Origin: Frankia sp. QA3
GTDB taxonomy: Bacteria; Actinomycetota; Actinomycetes; Frankiales; Frankiaceae
DNA: 64,000 nt
Direction of reading: 5' to 3'
Assembly: GCF_000262465.1 (NCBI RefSeq)
Contig: NZ_CM001489.1
Coordinates: 3,247,739 to 3,311,738 of the forward strand
The notes beneath the pieces were generated by a model, which was given only the letters and a program-made list of their open reading frames with translations, searched no databases and was not told the origin of the DNA. Both the position numbers and the translations under genes were made by a program. The first letter of the stretch is position 1. Each line of letters opens with the position of its first letter. Shown in pieces: positions 50,509 through 61,826 of this stretch.

Positions 50509-52305
50509 TCAGCCAGCCCAGCGCCGGATCGTGTCGATGCGCGCCTGCAGCTGCGCGGCGCTGGCCTGCCCGCTCGGCGGGCCGCCGCAGGCCCGGCGCA
50601 GCTCGGCGTGGATCATCCCGTGCGGCTTGCCGGTGCGATGGAAATACGCCCCGACCAGCCGGTTGAGCTCCCGGCGCAGCTCGGCGATGATCTCGTGGAC
50701 CGGGCGGGTGGTCGGCTGTGCGCCGTCGCGGGCGGCAGGCACCTCGGGCTGCTCGCCCGCCCGCGCGGCGGCGCTGCGCCGCGCGGCGGCCTGCGCAGCG
50801 GCCTGTTGGGCGGCCTCCCGCTGGCGCAACAGGGTCGCGACCTGGTCCGGCTCCAGCAGGCCCGGCAGGCCGAGGAAGTCCTCCTCCTCGGCCGAGCCGG
50901 GCGCCGCGGGCGTGCCGAACTCGCCGCCATCGAAGATCACTCGGTCGAGGTGGGCCGAGGAGCCCAGCGCCGTGAACAGCGTGTCCGGCTGGTCGGGGGT
51001 GTCCTTGCGTCGGTTGGCGTCGCGCAGCGCCTCATCGTCGAAGGCGTCCGGGTCGCGCGGCTGCTTCTCCAGCGCATGGTCGCGCTGGAGCTCCATCTCC
51101 CCGGCGAGCGCGAGCAGGGAGGGCACGCTCGGCAGGAACACCGAGGCGGTCTCGCCGCGGCCCCGGCCCCGGACGAACCGGCCGACGGCCTGGGCGAAGT
51201 ACAACGGGGTCGAGGCCGAGGTCGCGTAGACCCCGACGGCGAGGCGGGGAACGTCCACGCCCTCGCTCACCATCCGCACGGCCACCATCCACCGGTCCGA
51301 CGACTGCCGGAAGTCGGCGATCTTTCCCGACGCGGTCGGATCGTCGGACAGGATGAGCACCGGCGAGGTGCCGGTGATCCGGGCGAGCAGCCCCGCGTAC
51401 GCCCTGGCGGCGGCATGATCGGTGGCGATGACCAGCCCGCCTGCGTCGGGCATGCCGCCCGCGCGGACCTGGGACAACCGGGTGTCCGCCGAGGCGAGCA
51501 CGGCCGGCATCCAGTCCCCGCCCGGGTCCAGGGCGGTGCGCCAGGCGGCGGCGGTCTGCTCGCCGGTCAGCGGCTCGCCGAGTCGGGCCGACAGCTCCGC
51601 CCCGGCGCTGGTCCGCCAGGACATCTCGCCGGAGTAGGCGAGGAAGAGCACCGGGCGCACGACGCCGTCGCGCAGCGCCTCGGCGTAGCCGTAGGAGGAG
51701 TCGGCGATGCTGCGCAGCACGCCGTCGGGGCCCGGCAGATAGGTGACGAACGGGATCGGGTTGACGTCGGAGCGAAACGGCGTCCCGGTCAGGGCGAGGC
51801 GCCGCGCCGCGGGGGTGAACGCCTCCCTGGTCGCCTCACCCCAGGACAGCGCGTCGCCCGCATGGTGGATCTCGTCGAGGATGACCAGGGTGCGCCGGGC
51901 GGCGGTCCGCGCCCGGTGCAGCGCCGGATGGGCCGCGACCTGGGCGTAGGTCACCGCGACGCCGGTGTAGTCGGACGACGTCGCGCCGGCGGAGTTGCGG
52001 AAGTCCGGGTCGAGGTCCACCCCGACCTCGGCGGCGGCCGCCGCCCACTGCCGCTTGAGATGCTCGGTGGGTGCGACGACGGTGATCCGGCTGATCTCGC
52101 CGGTGCCCAGCAGGTCGCTGGCGACCTGCAGGGCGAAGGTGGTCTTGCCGGCGCCCGGCGTCGCCACCGCGAGGAAGTCCCGGGCTCCGGAGGCCGACCG
52201 GGACCGGTAGACGTCGAGCGCCGCCCGCTGCCACGCGCGCAGCGGCCGGGTCTGGGCACCGGATCCGGGCGGTCGAGGACGTCGGTCGAGGGGTCCGGCT
52301 CTCAC
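50509..52305 (-). CDS. DEAD/DEAH-box (superfamily 2) helicase
   Basis: The 598-residue protein has SF2 helicase motifs in order: LRAWQRAALDVY (Q-like), ATPGAGKTTFALQVA (I), VVAPTEHLKRQW (Ia), VILDEIHHAGD (II, DEIH), LALTGTPFRSD (III, TGT), and in the second lobe VRMVSEGVDVPRL and QAVGRFVRGRG (V-VI). This is the UvrB/SSL2-like group common in actinobacteria. Substrate and partners are unknown. The C-terminal 200 residues are Ala-rich and helical. GTG 52305 is chosen with GAGGG upstream; a frame extending to 52404 adds residues lacking similarity to helicases. Confidence 0.9.
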   Translation of the reverse strand: MRAGPLDRRPRPPGSGAQTRPLRAWQRAALDVYRSRSASGARDFLAVATPGAGKTTFALQVASDLLGTGEISRITVVAPTEHLKRQWAAAAAEVGVDLDPDFRNSAGATSSDYTGVAVTYAQVAAHPALHRARTAARRTLVILDEIHHAGDALSWGEATREAFTPAARRLALTGTPFRSDVNPIPFVTYLPGPDGVLRSIADSSYGYAEALRDGVVRPVLFLAYSGEMSWRTSAGAELSARLGEPLTGEQTAAAWRTALDPGGDWMPAVLASADTRLSQVRAGGMPDAGGLVIATDHAAARAYAGLLARITGTSPVLILSDDPTASGKIADFRQSSDRWMVAVRMVSEGVDVPRLAVGVYATSASTPLYFAQAVGRFVRGRGRGETASVFLPSVPSLLALAGEMELQRDHALEKQPRDPDAFDDEALRDANRRKDTPDQPDTLFTALGSSAHLDRVIFDGGEFGTPAAPGSAEEEDFLGLPGLLEPDQVATLLRQREAAQQAAAQAAARRSAAARAGEQPEVPAARDGAQPTTRPVHEIIAELRRELNRLVGAYFHRTGKPHGMIHAELRRACGGPPSGQASAAQLQARIDTIRRWAG

Positions 52306-52445
52306 GCCCTCACTGTAGAAGGCGGCGCCCGACAGCGGAACGCAGGTCGCCCGCGCGCCGGGAAGACCACATTTTTGCCCTAGCTGGTCTCCAAGGGACC
52401 ACATCCACTATGACCGTCTTATCTCACAGAGGGTTAAGCTCCAGG

Positions 52446-52461
52446 AGTCAACCGATTGACT
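52446..52461. promoter_or_regulatory. Inverted repeat AGTCAA-CCGA-TTGACT before the XRE regulator
   Basis: A perfect 6-bp inverted repeat with 4-base spacer sits directly before the ribosome site (GGAGG, 52464) of the regulator gene. A second, weaker one, TGGTC-N7-GACCA, is at 52385-52401. A regulator binding here would block its own expression. The rest of the gap to the divergent helicase start (52306-52445) is AT-richer and promoter-like. Confidence 0.45.
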
Positions 52462-52473
52462 TCGGAGGCCCCG

Positions 52474-53982
52474 ATGCAGCTCACGACCGGTCACTCGACA
52501 GCTTCACGGGCACCTGCAGCCTCCGGACCATCACCTGACGTATCGAAGTCCAACCGTGCCCCCGCGGCCCGTACGCCGAACGCCCGGCTGCGGCTGAGCC
52601 GGGAGGAGCGGGGCTGGTCGCAGGAACGGCTCGCCACCGAGATCCGGCGCTTCTCCGTCATCCACGAGGGCCGCGAGGCCGGGGTGACCGGAAACATGAT
52701 CTGTAAGTGGGAGAAGGGCGACAAGAAACCAAGCCTGCGTTATCAGCGGCTGTTGCGGGCCCTATTCGGTCGGTCCTCGGTGGAACTGGGTTTCGTCGAC
52801 GACGAGGCGCTTCCCTCCGCCGCCGGATCAATGCGGACCGGAATGGGTCGGGGTATCGTCCCGACCGCACCTGGCGGCCCGCAGCAGACGGGCCGCGAGG
52901 TGGTACCCGGCGGCACGCTGGTCCTGCAGGCGGACGCCGACGTGATCGACCCGAATGGCATTCCCGTGGAACGGCGGGACTTTCTGCGGCTCTTCGCCGC
53001 GGCGGGCGGCGTCGCGGTGGTGCCGATGGCCACGGCCTCGGACACCCCGCCCTGGGATCGGCTGTCGGCGGCGCTGCGCCGCCGGGCGACCGTCACCCCG
53101 GAGCTCGCCGAGGAGCTGGGGCAGCGCACTGCGGGGCTGTACGGGCTGGAGGAGCGCGTTCCCGCCCGGATCCTCATGCAGCGGGTCACCGAGCACCTGG
53201 GACGGCTCACCCAGCTGCTGGAGTCGACGAACCGCACGCCGGTGCGCCGCGACCTGACCTCCACCGCCGGCGAGACCGCCGCGTTGGCGGGCTGGCTGGC
53301 GTTCGACATGAACGACCTGCCCGCCACGGTGGCCTACTACCGGGTGGCCATCGAGGCCGCCCGTGAGGCCGACGACAATGCGCTGTGGGCGTGCGTGCTC
53401 GGTTACGAGAGCTACCAGACCGCCAGCCAGGGCCGCCACGACCAGGCGTGCGCGCTGCTCGGCGAGGCTCAACGGCGGGCGGCGACGGGCAGCACGGTGA
53501 TGACCCGGGCGTGGCTGGCCGCCCGCGAGGCCGAGGAGCAGGCGGCACGCGGCGAGGGCCGGGCGGCGCTGGCCGCGCTCGACCGCGCCCAGGACGCCTT
53601 CGAGCGAGGCGAGAGCGACGGCGACCGGGTGTGGACCCAGTTCTTCGACCGGGGCCGGCTGGACGGGCTGAAGGTCACCACCTACACCCGGTTGCGCCGG
53701 CCGGCCGCGGCCTACGCGGCCGCCACCGAGGCCCTGCGGGCCACTGGCCCCGGCGCCACGAAGAAGCGGTCGTTGCTGATGAGCGACATCGCCGAGGTAC
53801 ACATCCAGCGCCGGGAGATCGAGGCGGCCTGCCATTTCGCCGCCGAGGCGCTGGCCATCGTGGCCCAGACGGACTTCTCCCTGGGTCTGGCCCGCATCCG
53901 GCGGACCCGCGAGCACCTGCGGCCCTGGCAGCACACCCAGGCCGTGCGGGACCTCGACGACCAGCTGCGGGCGCTGGTCTGA
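52474..53982 (+). CDS. XRE-family transcriptional regulator with large helical C-terminal region
   Basis: The 502-residue protein has a helix-turn-helix of the XRE type (LRLSREERGWSQERLATEIR, then GVTGNMICKWEKGDKKPSLR, residues 40-90) and a C-terminal region of TPR-like helices (residues 230-500) such as HDQACALLGEAQRRA. Between them is VERRDFLRLFAAAGGVAVV, which looks like a twin-arginine signal but is internal; such segments recur in large actinobacterial XRE regulators and are probably structural. ATG 52474 follows GGAGG. Ligand and targets are unknown. It is divergent from the helicase gene and ends before a strong bidirectional terminator. Confidence 0.88.
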   Translation: MQLTTGHSTASRAPAASGPSPDVSKSNRAPAARTPNARLRLSREERGWSQERLATEIRRFSVIHEGREAGVTGNMICKWEKGDKKPSLRYQRLLRALFGRSSVELGFVDDEALPSAAGSMRTGMGRGIVPTAPGGPQQTGREVVPGGTLVLQADADVIDPNGIPVERRDFLRLFAAAGGVAVVPMATASDTPPWDRLSAALRRRATVTPELAEELGQRTAGLYGLEERVPARILMQRVTEHLGRLTQLLESTNRTPVRRDLTSTAGETAALAGWLAFDMNDLPATVAYYRVAIEAAREADDNALWACVLGYESYQTASQGRHDQACALLGEAQRRAATGSTVMTRAWLAAREAEEQAARGEGRAALAALDRAQDAFERGESDGDRVWTQFFDRGRLDGLKVTTYTRLRRPAAAYAAATEALRATGPGATKKRSLLMSDIAEVHIQRREIEAACHFAAEALAIVAQTDFSLGLARIRRTREHLRPWQHTQAVRDLDDQLRALV

Positions 53983-54018
53983 GCGCAGCTCCACCGTGCA
54001 CGACCCTGGGGCCGGCAT

Positions 54019-54071
54019 GACGTCCGGTCGCCGCCCCGGCCCCGCCAGAGTCGGGGCGGCGACCGGACGTC
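54019..54071. terminator. Perfect 20-bp stem between convergent XRE regulator and cutA
   Basis: The arm at 54019-54038 (GACGTCCGGTCGCCGCCCCG) pairs base for base with 54052-54071, with a 13-base loop. It lies 36 bases after the regulator's stop and its right arm enters the cutA stop codon. It is the longest perfect hairpin I saw in the window and should stop transcription in both directions. Confidence 0.85.
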
Positions 54072-54399
54072 AGCTCCGCACGGCGGGCGCGGTCTCCGTG
54101 CTGATCCACTGCAGATAGTCGGCGTGGCCCGCGACTATCGGCGTGGCAATGATCTCGGGATTCTCGTACGGGTGCAGGACGACCAGTCGCTCGCGCAGCT
54201 CGTCGAATCGCTCGGTGGTCGTTTTCGCGAGACAGAGCCATTCCTCGGCCTGCTCGATCTCGCCCTTCCAGCGGTAGATGCTGCTCATCGGGCCGATCAC
54301 CTGGAAACAGGCGACCAGGCGCGCCCCCACGAGCGCACGGCCGATACGCTCGGCGCCTTCCCGGGAGTCGATACTCACGATGACCTGAAGGTGACCCAC
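54070..54399 (-). CDS. cutA: CutA-type divalent cation tolerance protein
   Basis: The product (109 residues from GTG 54399, 113 from ATG 54411) matches the CutA1 trimer fold, related to PII proteins. Visible signatures are VIVSIDSREGAERIGRALV, ARLVACFQVIGPMSSIYRW, KGEIEQAEEWLCLAKTT and VVLHPYENPEIIATPI, with the conserved Cys in VACxQV and YRWxG. GTG 54399 is favoured because GGGAG lies 5 bases upstream. The biological role of CutA is unsettled; metal binding is the usual suggestion. No operon partner. Confidence 0.92.
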   Translation of the reverse strand: MGHLQVIVSIDSREGAERIGRALVGARLVACFQVIGPMSSIYRWKGEIEQAEEWLCLAKTTTERFDELRERLVVLHPYENPEIIATPIVAGHADYLQWISTETAPAVRS

Positions 54400-54411
54400 G
54401 CGCACTCCCAT

Positions 54412-55032
54412 CTGGAAACGAGGGATACGCGAGATACTCTACATCGATCAGTGGCCGTCGCCGTTGAATTTACGGCGCCCGGAAGGGTAGCCGGTATTCC
54501 CCCGGCGACAATCCACCCTTATCGGCCCGGATGGGGCAAGTTTAGGCACCTTCCGTTTACCACCGGTGGATGCGGAGGGCACTTTCCGGGGTGGAATCGC
54601 CACGCTGCGCGCCGGTGCCGGTGATGGTTCTCGACGACCGGCCTCATTCGGCCCAGGATCCGATCTACCCGACTAGTCCGGCACGCCCGGACGCAGCGGT
54701 CGGCGACCCATCCGGGCAGGCCCGGGCGGGCGGCCCGGTGGCGCCCGTTCGGGGTCGCCCGACCGGGCGGCGGGCGCCACCGAAGCGCGGCACGGGCGAG
54801 CGGGTTCGGGGCGACCAGGGCTGGATCGCTCGGAACGGATCGCTCGGAACGGATCGCTCGGAACGGATCGCTCGGAACGGATCGGTCGGAACGGGTCGGT
54901 CGGGATGTCCCGACGAGCTTCCTTGCCCTTCCAGAGCCCTCCGCGCCCGAAACATCCCTCTGGATAAGCAGACCGGTAGACCGACCGACCGGATGGCGGG
55001 GCTGCCGCCGGGTAGGGACGGGGGCGCGCGGG
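54412..55032. other. Gene-free interval with hairpin and 14-bp tandem repeats
   Basis: About 620 bases without a supported gene. 54412-54600 is lower in GC and should contain the cutA promoter. At 54737-54781 the 11-bp arms GGTGGCGCCCG and its complement flank a GC-rich loop. At 54824-54907 the unit GATCGCTCGGAACG occurs four times perfectly and twice with changes. Open frames across the repeats encode only repetitive Ser/Asp/Arg/Pro and are not credible. Confidence 0.6.
54824..54907. repeat. Tandem 14-bp repeats (four perfect, two diverged copies)
   Basis: GATCGCTCGGAACG starts at 54824, 54838, 54852 and 54866; copies at 54880 and 54894 have one and several changes. The gradient of divergence suggests growth by slippage from one end. 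The nearest genes are the RSH gene ending at 55033 and cutA beginning at 54399. Confidence 0.85.
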
Positions 55033-57300
55033 TCAGGTGGCGGCGCGGGCGGGCGGGTCGGCGGCCGTCGGTGAGACCTGGATCTGGCACACGCGGTAGC
55101 AGTCGTACACCCCGCCGACACGGCGGACCGCCGAGAGCACCCTGTCGAGCTGCTCGGGTCCGGTGACCTCGATGGTGAAGCGGGCGTGGGCGACGCGGTC
55201 CTCGGAGGTGGCCGTCGAGGCGGCTCGGACGGACACCGAGGTCTCGGACAGGACCTCGGTGATGTCGGCGAGCAGCCCGTAGCGGTCGAACGCCTCGACG
55301 GCGATCTCGGCTGGGAAGATCTTGACATCCGGGGCGGACCAGGCAGCCACCATGACCCGTTCCCGGTCGGCGCGTACCTCGGTGGCGTTCCCGCACTCGC
55401 GGCGGTGCAGCGACACCGCGCTGCCGTGGGTCGTGAAGCCGATGACGGCGTCGCCCGGCAGCGGCAGGCAACATCGGGCCAGCCGGACGGGCATGCTCGC
55501 GCCCGACCCATCGTCCGCGACGGCGGCGAGGCTGGGTACGCCGCGCCGGGCAAGGTGCCGCGCCGACACCACGGAGGTCCCGCCACGACCGCCGCCGGCG
55601 TCCCCGGCCGGCCCACCGTGGGCGCCGGCAGCCGTCCCGGCCAGCTGCCCGGACTGCTCCGACCCCTCGGACATGCCCGGGCCGGCTGCGGCGTCGCGGC
55701 GCTGGCGGGCGAGCCTGCGGCGGATGCGCACGCGAGCCCGCGACGTCTTCACGAACCGCAGCCAGTCCTCCGACGGCCCGGCGCCGGGCAGGTTGGAGGT
55801 GAGGATCTCGACGACGTCACCGTTGCGCAGCCGGGTGTGCAACGGCACGAGCCGGCCGTTGACCCGGGCGCCGATCGCCCGGTGGCCGACGTCGGTGTGC
55901 ACGGCGTAGGCGACGTCGACGGGCGACGACCGCGGCGGCAGGGCGATCATCCGACCCTTGGGGGTGAAGGCGAGCACCTCGTCGGAGTCCAGGTCGGAGG
56001 ACAGCGACTCCAGGAACTCGTCGGAGTCGATCGTGTCCTCCTGCCAGTCCAACAGGCTGTGCAGCCAGGACAGGCCCTCCAGCCGGGCGCCGTCCGCACC
56101 GGGGCCGACCGGGCGGGCGACGATGCCCGTCTCCGCCAGCCGGTGCATCGCGGGGGTCCGGATCTGGATGTCGATGCTGCGCCCGGTGTCGTCGACGACG
56201 GTGGTGTGCAGCGACTGGTACATGTTGAACTTCGGCGTCGCCACGAAGTCCCGCAGCCGGCCCGGCACCGGGCGCCACAGCGCGTGGATGACCCCGAGGG
56301 CGGCGTAGCAGTCGGTGACCTCGTCGACGAGGACGAGGACACGGACGATGTCGGTGTAGTCCTGCGGGGCGCGGGCCCTTTCCTGCGCCCGCTTGTAGAT
56401 CGAGAACAGGTGGCTGGCGCGGACGGAGACCTCGCTGTCGATGCGGGCGTCCACGAGCCCCGCCCGCAGCCGCGCGACCAGGCCCGCTACCAAGCCGGAC
56501 GCACGCTCGGTGGCGGCGAACTCGTCCACGGTCGCGGCGATGCGCGCGTGCTCGCCGGGATGGAGCACGGCGAACGCCCGGTCCTCCAGCTCACGTTTGA
56601 TCACGCTGACACCCAGCCGGTGGGCCAGCGGCGCCAGGATCTCCAGCGTGACCCGGGAGATCTTCACCTGCTTGGGCGGGGACATGAAGTCGAGCGTGCG
56701 CATGTTGTGCAGCCGATCAGCGATCTTGATGACGAGCACCCGGTAGTCCCGGGCGAGCGCCACGATCAGCTTGCGCAGCGTCTCGGCCTCAGCCGCCTCA
56801 CCGAAGCGCATCTTGTCCAGCTTGGTGACGCCGTCGACGAGGTTGGCGACCTCGCCGCCGAACTCCTCGACGACCGAGTCGAGGGTGTAGCCGGTGTCCT
56901 CGACGGTGTCGTGGAGCAGGGCCGCGATGAGCGTGGTCGTGTCGACGCCGAGCTCGGCGAGGGCCTCGGTGACGGCGAGCGGGTGGCTGATGTACGGGTC
57001 GCCGCTGCGGCGCATCTGGCCGGCGTGCAGCCGCTCGGCGACCCCGTACGCGTGCACGAGCGCGCCGATGTCGGCACGCGGGTGGTAGTCGCGGTGGGCC
57101 TCGACGATGTCCCGCAGCTCGGGGGGCACCTGCGACATGCGCGGTGTGGCCATCCGACGGGCCAGGTGCGCCAGCCGCACGCTCGCCTGCCGCGCCGCCG
57201 ACAGGGCCCGGGAGGCATCGTCCCCGGAATCGGCCCGGGACAGCGCCGGGGTCAGTCCGCCGCCCGCCGGCAGACCCGCACCTACGGTCTCAGCATCCAC
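55033..57300 (-). CDS. RelA/SpoT homologue, probably hydrolase-biased (second RSH)
   Basis: RSH proteins make and destroy (p)ppGpp. This 755-residue copy has an intact HD hydrolase: SGDPYISHPLAV, HDTVEDTGY (residues 130-138), VDGVTKLDKM and [12 protein letters not shown]. The synthetase region is altered: YTDIVRVLVLVDEV replaces the usual [12 protein letters not shown] (Arg lost), and AETGIVARPVGPG replaces [15 protein letters not shown] (residues about 415-480) and a C-terminal ACT domain follow, with a Gly/Ala-rich insertion between. GTG 57300 follows AGGGGGG. It begins 19 bases after the stop of relA, in the same direction. Activity balance is inferred from motifs only. Confidence 0.9.
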   Translation of the reverse strand: MDAETVGAGLPAGGGLTPALSRADSGDDASRALSAARQASVRLAHLARRMATPRMSQVPPELRDIVEAHRDYHPRADIGALVHAYGVAERLHAGQMRRSGDPYISHPLAVTEALAELGVDTTTLIAALLHDTVEDTGYTLDSVVEEFGGEVANLVDGVTKLDKMRFGEAAEAETLRKLIVALARDYRVLVIKIADRLHNMRTLDFMSPPKQVKISRVTLEILAPLAHRLGVSVIKRELEDRAFAVLHPGEHARIAATVDEFAATERASGLVAGLVARLRAGLVDARIDSEVSVRASHLFSIYKRAQERARAPQDYTDIVRVLVLVDEVTDCYAALGVIHALWRPVPGRLRDFVATPKFNMYQSLHTTVVDDTGRSIDIQIRTPAMHRLAETGIVARPVGPGADGARLEGLSWLHSLLDWQEDTIDSDEFLESLSSDLDSDEVLAFTPKGRMIALPPRSSPVDVAYAVHTDVGHRAIGARVNGRLVPLHTRLRNGDVVEILTSNLPGAGPSEDWLRFVKTSRARVRIRRRLARQRRDAAAGPGMSEGSEQSGQLAGTAAGAHGGPAGDAGGGRGGTSVVSARHLARRGVPSLAAVADDGSGASMPVRLARCCLPLPGDAVIGFTTHGSAVSLHRRECGNATEVRADRERVMVAAWSAPDVKIFPAEIAVEAFDRYGLLADITEVLSETSVSVRAASTATSEDRVAHARFTIEVTGPEQLDRVLSAVRRVGGVYDCYRVCQIQVSPTAADPPARAAT

Positions 57301-57319
57301 GGCGCCCCCCTTTGTCTCG

Positions 57320-59830
<2,511 letters not shown>

Positions 59831-59912
59831 GGGCCGCTCCTGCGTGAGGACTAGACACCGAGCCTAACGCCGTGCCGCATGGAAGCCTTCCGCAGCCCCG
59901 CCCGGGAGTAGG

Positions 59913-60494
59913 TCAAATCGTCAGAAGAGGGACGACATCCAACGGGGCGGTCCGTTCCCGCCCAGGCAGGAACGACAGCTCCATGAGGACCGCGAGACCC
60001 AGCACCTCGGCCCCGCAGCCGGCCAGCAGGCCGTGCGCCGCCGCCGCGGTGCCACCGGTCGCCAGCACGTCGTCGACCAGCAGCACCCGCTCGCCGGGAC
60101 GCACCGCGTCGGCGTGGATCTCGATGGTGGCGGTGCCGTACTCCAGGTCGTAGGTCGCGCTGCGGGTCGGGCCCGGCAGCTTGCCCTTCTTGCGGATGGG
60201 CACCAGGCCCGCGCCGAGCCGGTCGGCGACCGGCGCGGCCAGCAGGAAGCCTCGTGCCTCGATCCCCGCGATCGTGGTCGCGCCCCGCTGGCGGGCGATG
60301 TCCGCCAGCGCCCCGATCACCACGCCGAACGCGGCGGGCGTGGCGAGCAGCGGAGTGATGTCCTTGAACACGACCCCGGGCTGCGGCCAGTCCTGGATGT
60401 CCCGGATGTGGCCACGCAACACGTCGGCGGCCGCGTCGCTCGTGGCGGGCCGTTCGCGTGCCGCCTCGTCGATGCTCGTCATCGTCCTGCTCAT
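59913..60494 (-). CDS. apt: Adenine phosphoribosyltransferase
   Basis: Apt salvages adenine to AMP with PRPP. The 193-residue product has IRDIQDWPQPGVVFKDITPL, the family opening, IAGIEARGFLLAAPVA, PIRKKGKLPG and the PRPP-binding loop VLLVDDVLATGGTAAAA. An ATG 12 bases inside (60482) with AGCAGGA upstream is an alternative start. It lies between secF and relA, the common actinobacterial arrangement. Confidence 0.95.
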   Translation of the reverse strand: MSRTMTSIDEAARERPATSDAAADVLRGHIRDIQDWPQPGVVFKDITPLLATPAAFGVVIGALADIARQRGATTIAGIEARGFLLAAPVADRLGAGLVPIRKKGKLPGPTRSATYDLEYGTATIEIHADAVRPGERVLLVDDVLATGGTAAAAHGLLAGCGAEVLGLAVLMELSFLPGRERTAPLDVVPLLTI

Positions 60495-60569
60495 CCCACT
60501 TTCGGGGCTAGTCCGCCAGATCCGTCTCCGGGCACCCGGGGCGCGGGCCGCGCCTGGGATTCGCCCGGC

Positions 60570-61823
60570 TCACCGACGTTTCTTACCGCCCGGCCGCCCC
60601 CGCCGGCCGGGTTTGCGGCCTCCGGCGCGTCGCGCGGCACCTGCCGTGGGGGGTCGCCGACCGGGTCCACCGAGACCCGCCCCGGCGGGCACCGGTTCGC
60701 GGGCGCCAGACCCGCCCGGCCGACCGGCCGGGTCGTCCGCCAGCGGCTCCGCGCCCGCGGCGAGGGCCGTCACCTCCCCCGACACCGTCTGGCCCGCGGC
60801 TGCCGGGCCGACCGACGCCGCCGGGTCGGCCGGGACCGGCGAGGCGGTCCGTGCCCGCCTGCCCCGGTCCCGGGCGACCCGGGCGTCGAGGGCCTGCACC
60901 GCCGGCTCACCCCGCTTGAGGTCGACCAGCAGGGGCGTGGCGAAGAACAGCGACGAGTAGGTGCCGGAGGCGATCCCGACGAACTGGGCGAGCGCGAGGT
61001 CCTTCAGCGTGCCCGCGCCCAGCAGCCCGGCGCCGACGAACAGCAGCGACGCCACCGGGATGAGGGCGATGAGCGAGGTGTTGAGCGAACGGACCAGCGT
61101 CTCGTTCAGCGCGTCGTTGGTCGCCTCGGCATAGGTACGCCGGCTGGAGGTCGCCATCCCCGCTGTGTTCTCCCGCACCCGGTCGAACACCACCACCGTG
61201 TCATAGAGCGAGAAGCCGAGGATGGTCAACACGGCGATCACCGTCGACGGCGTCACCTCGAACCCCACGAGGGAGTACACGCCCATGGTGACGACGAGGT
61301 CGTGGACGAGTGCGGCCATCGCCGCCACCGCCATCTTCCATTCGAAGCGCAACGACAGGTAGATCATCACGAGCACGAGGAAGACGATCAGACCCTGGAT
61401 GGCCTTGTTGGTGATCGTCGAGCCCCACGAGGAACCGACCGTGGACACGGCGATGTCGCGGTCCGGGTCGGCCACGGAGAACCGCTTGGCCAGCGCGTCC
61501 GTCAGCTCGTCGGTCTGCTGGTCGGACAGGGTGGGGGTCTGCACCCGGAACTGCTTGGAGGTCTCCAGCTGCTGGACCACGCCGTCCGCCGGGTCGATGC
61601 CGACGCTGGAGAGGGTCTCCTCGACCTGTTCGACGGTGCCGCCGTGGCTGGGCAGCTGAAAGACCGCGCCGCCGGAGAACTCGATCCCCAGGGTGAAACC
61701 GCGGAAGATCATGCTCAACGCGCAGACCGCGATGAGGACGCCGGACACCAGGTACCAGACCCGGCGGCGGCCGACGAAGTCGATGTGGAAGTCGCTGCGG
61801 TAGATCCGCCCGAGCAGTGCCAT
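60570..61823 (-). CDS. secF: Protein translocase subunit SecF
   Basis: SecF works with SecD to pull proteins across the membrane using the proton gradient. The 417-residue protein has six membrane segments, the first followed by FTLGIEFSGGAVFQL, then LVHDLVVTMGVYSLVGFEVT, TILGFSLYDTVVVFDRVREN, and LNETLVRSLNTSLIALIPV, all standard. The C-terminal 110 residues are a basic, Pro/Gly/Arg-rich cytoplasmic tail. It starts 3 bases after the secD stop. Confidence 0.96.
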   Translation of the reverse strand: MALLGRIYRSDFHIDFVGRRRVWYLVSGVLIAVCALSMIFRGFTLGIEFSGGAVFQLPSHGGTVEQVEETLSSVGIDPADGVVQQLETSKQFRVQTPTLSDQQTDELTDALAKRFSVADPDRDIAVSTVGSSWGSTITNKAIQGLIVFLVLVMIYLSLRFEWKMAVAAMAALVHDLVVTMGVYSLVGFEVTPSTVIAVLTILGFSLYDTVVVFDRVRENTAGMATSSRRTYAEATNDALNETLVRSLNTSLIALIPVASLLFVGAGLLGAGTLKDLALAQFVGIASGTYSSLFFATPLLVDLKRGEPAVQALDARVARDRGRRARTASPVPADPAASVGPAAAGQTVSGEVTALAAGAEPLADDPAGRPGGSGAREPVPAGAGLGGPGRRPPTAGAARRAGGRKPGRRGRPGGKKRR

Positions 61824-61826
61824 CTG

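Noticed and set aside
52960..53040. Twin-arginine export signal in the XRE regulator
   Set aside because: The RRDFLRLFAAAGG motif is about 170 residues inside a protein with an N-terminal DNA-binding domain, so it cannot act as a signal peptide from the chosen start.
54519..55616. Minus-strand frame across the 14-bp repeats
   Set aside because: Its translation is repeats of Ser, Asp, Arg and Pro and it overlaps the end of the RSH gene in another frame; no ribosome site.
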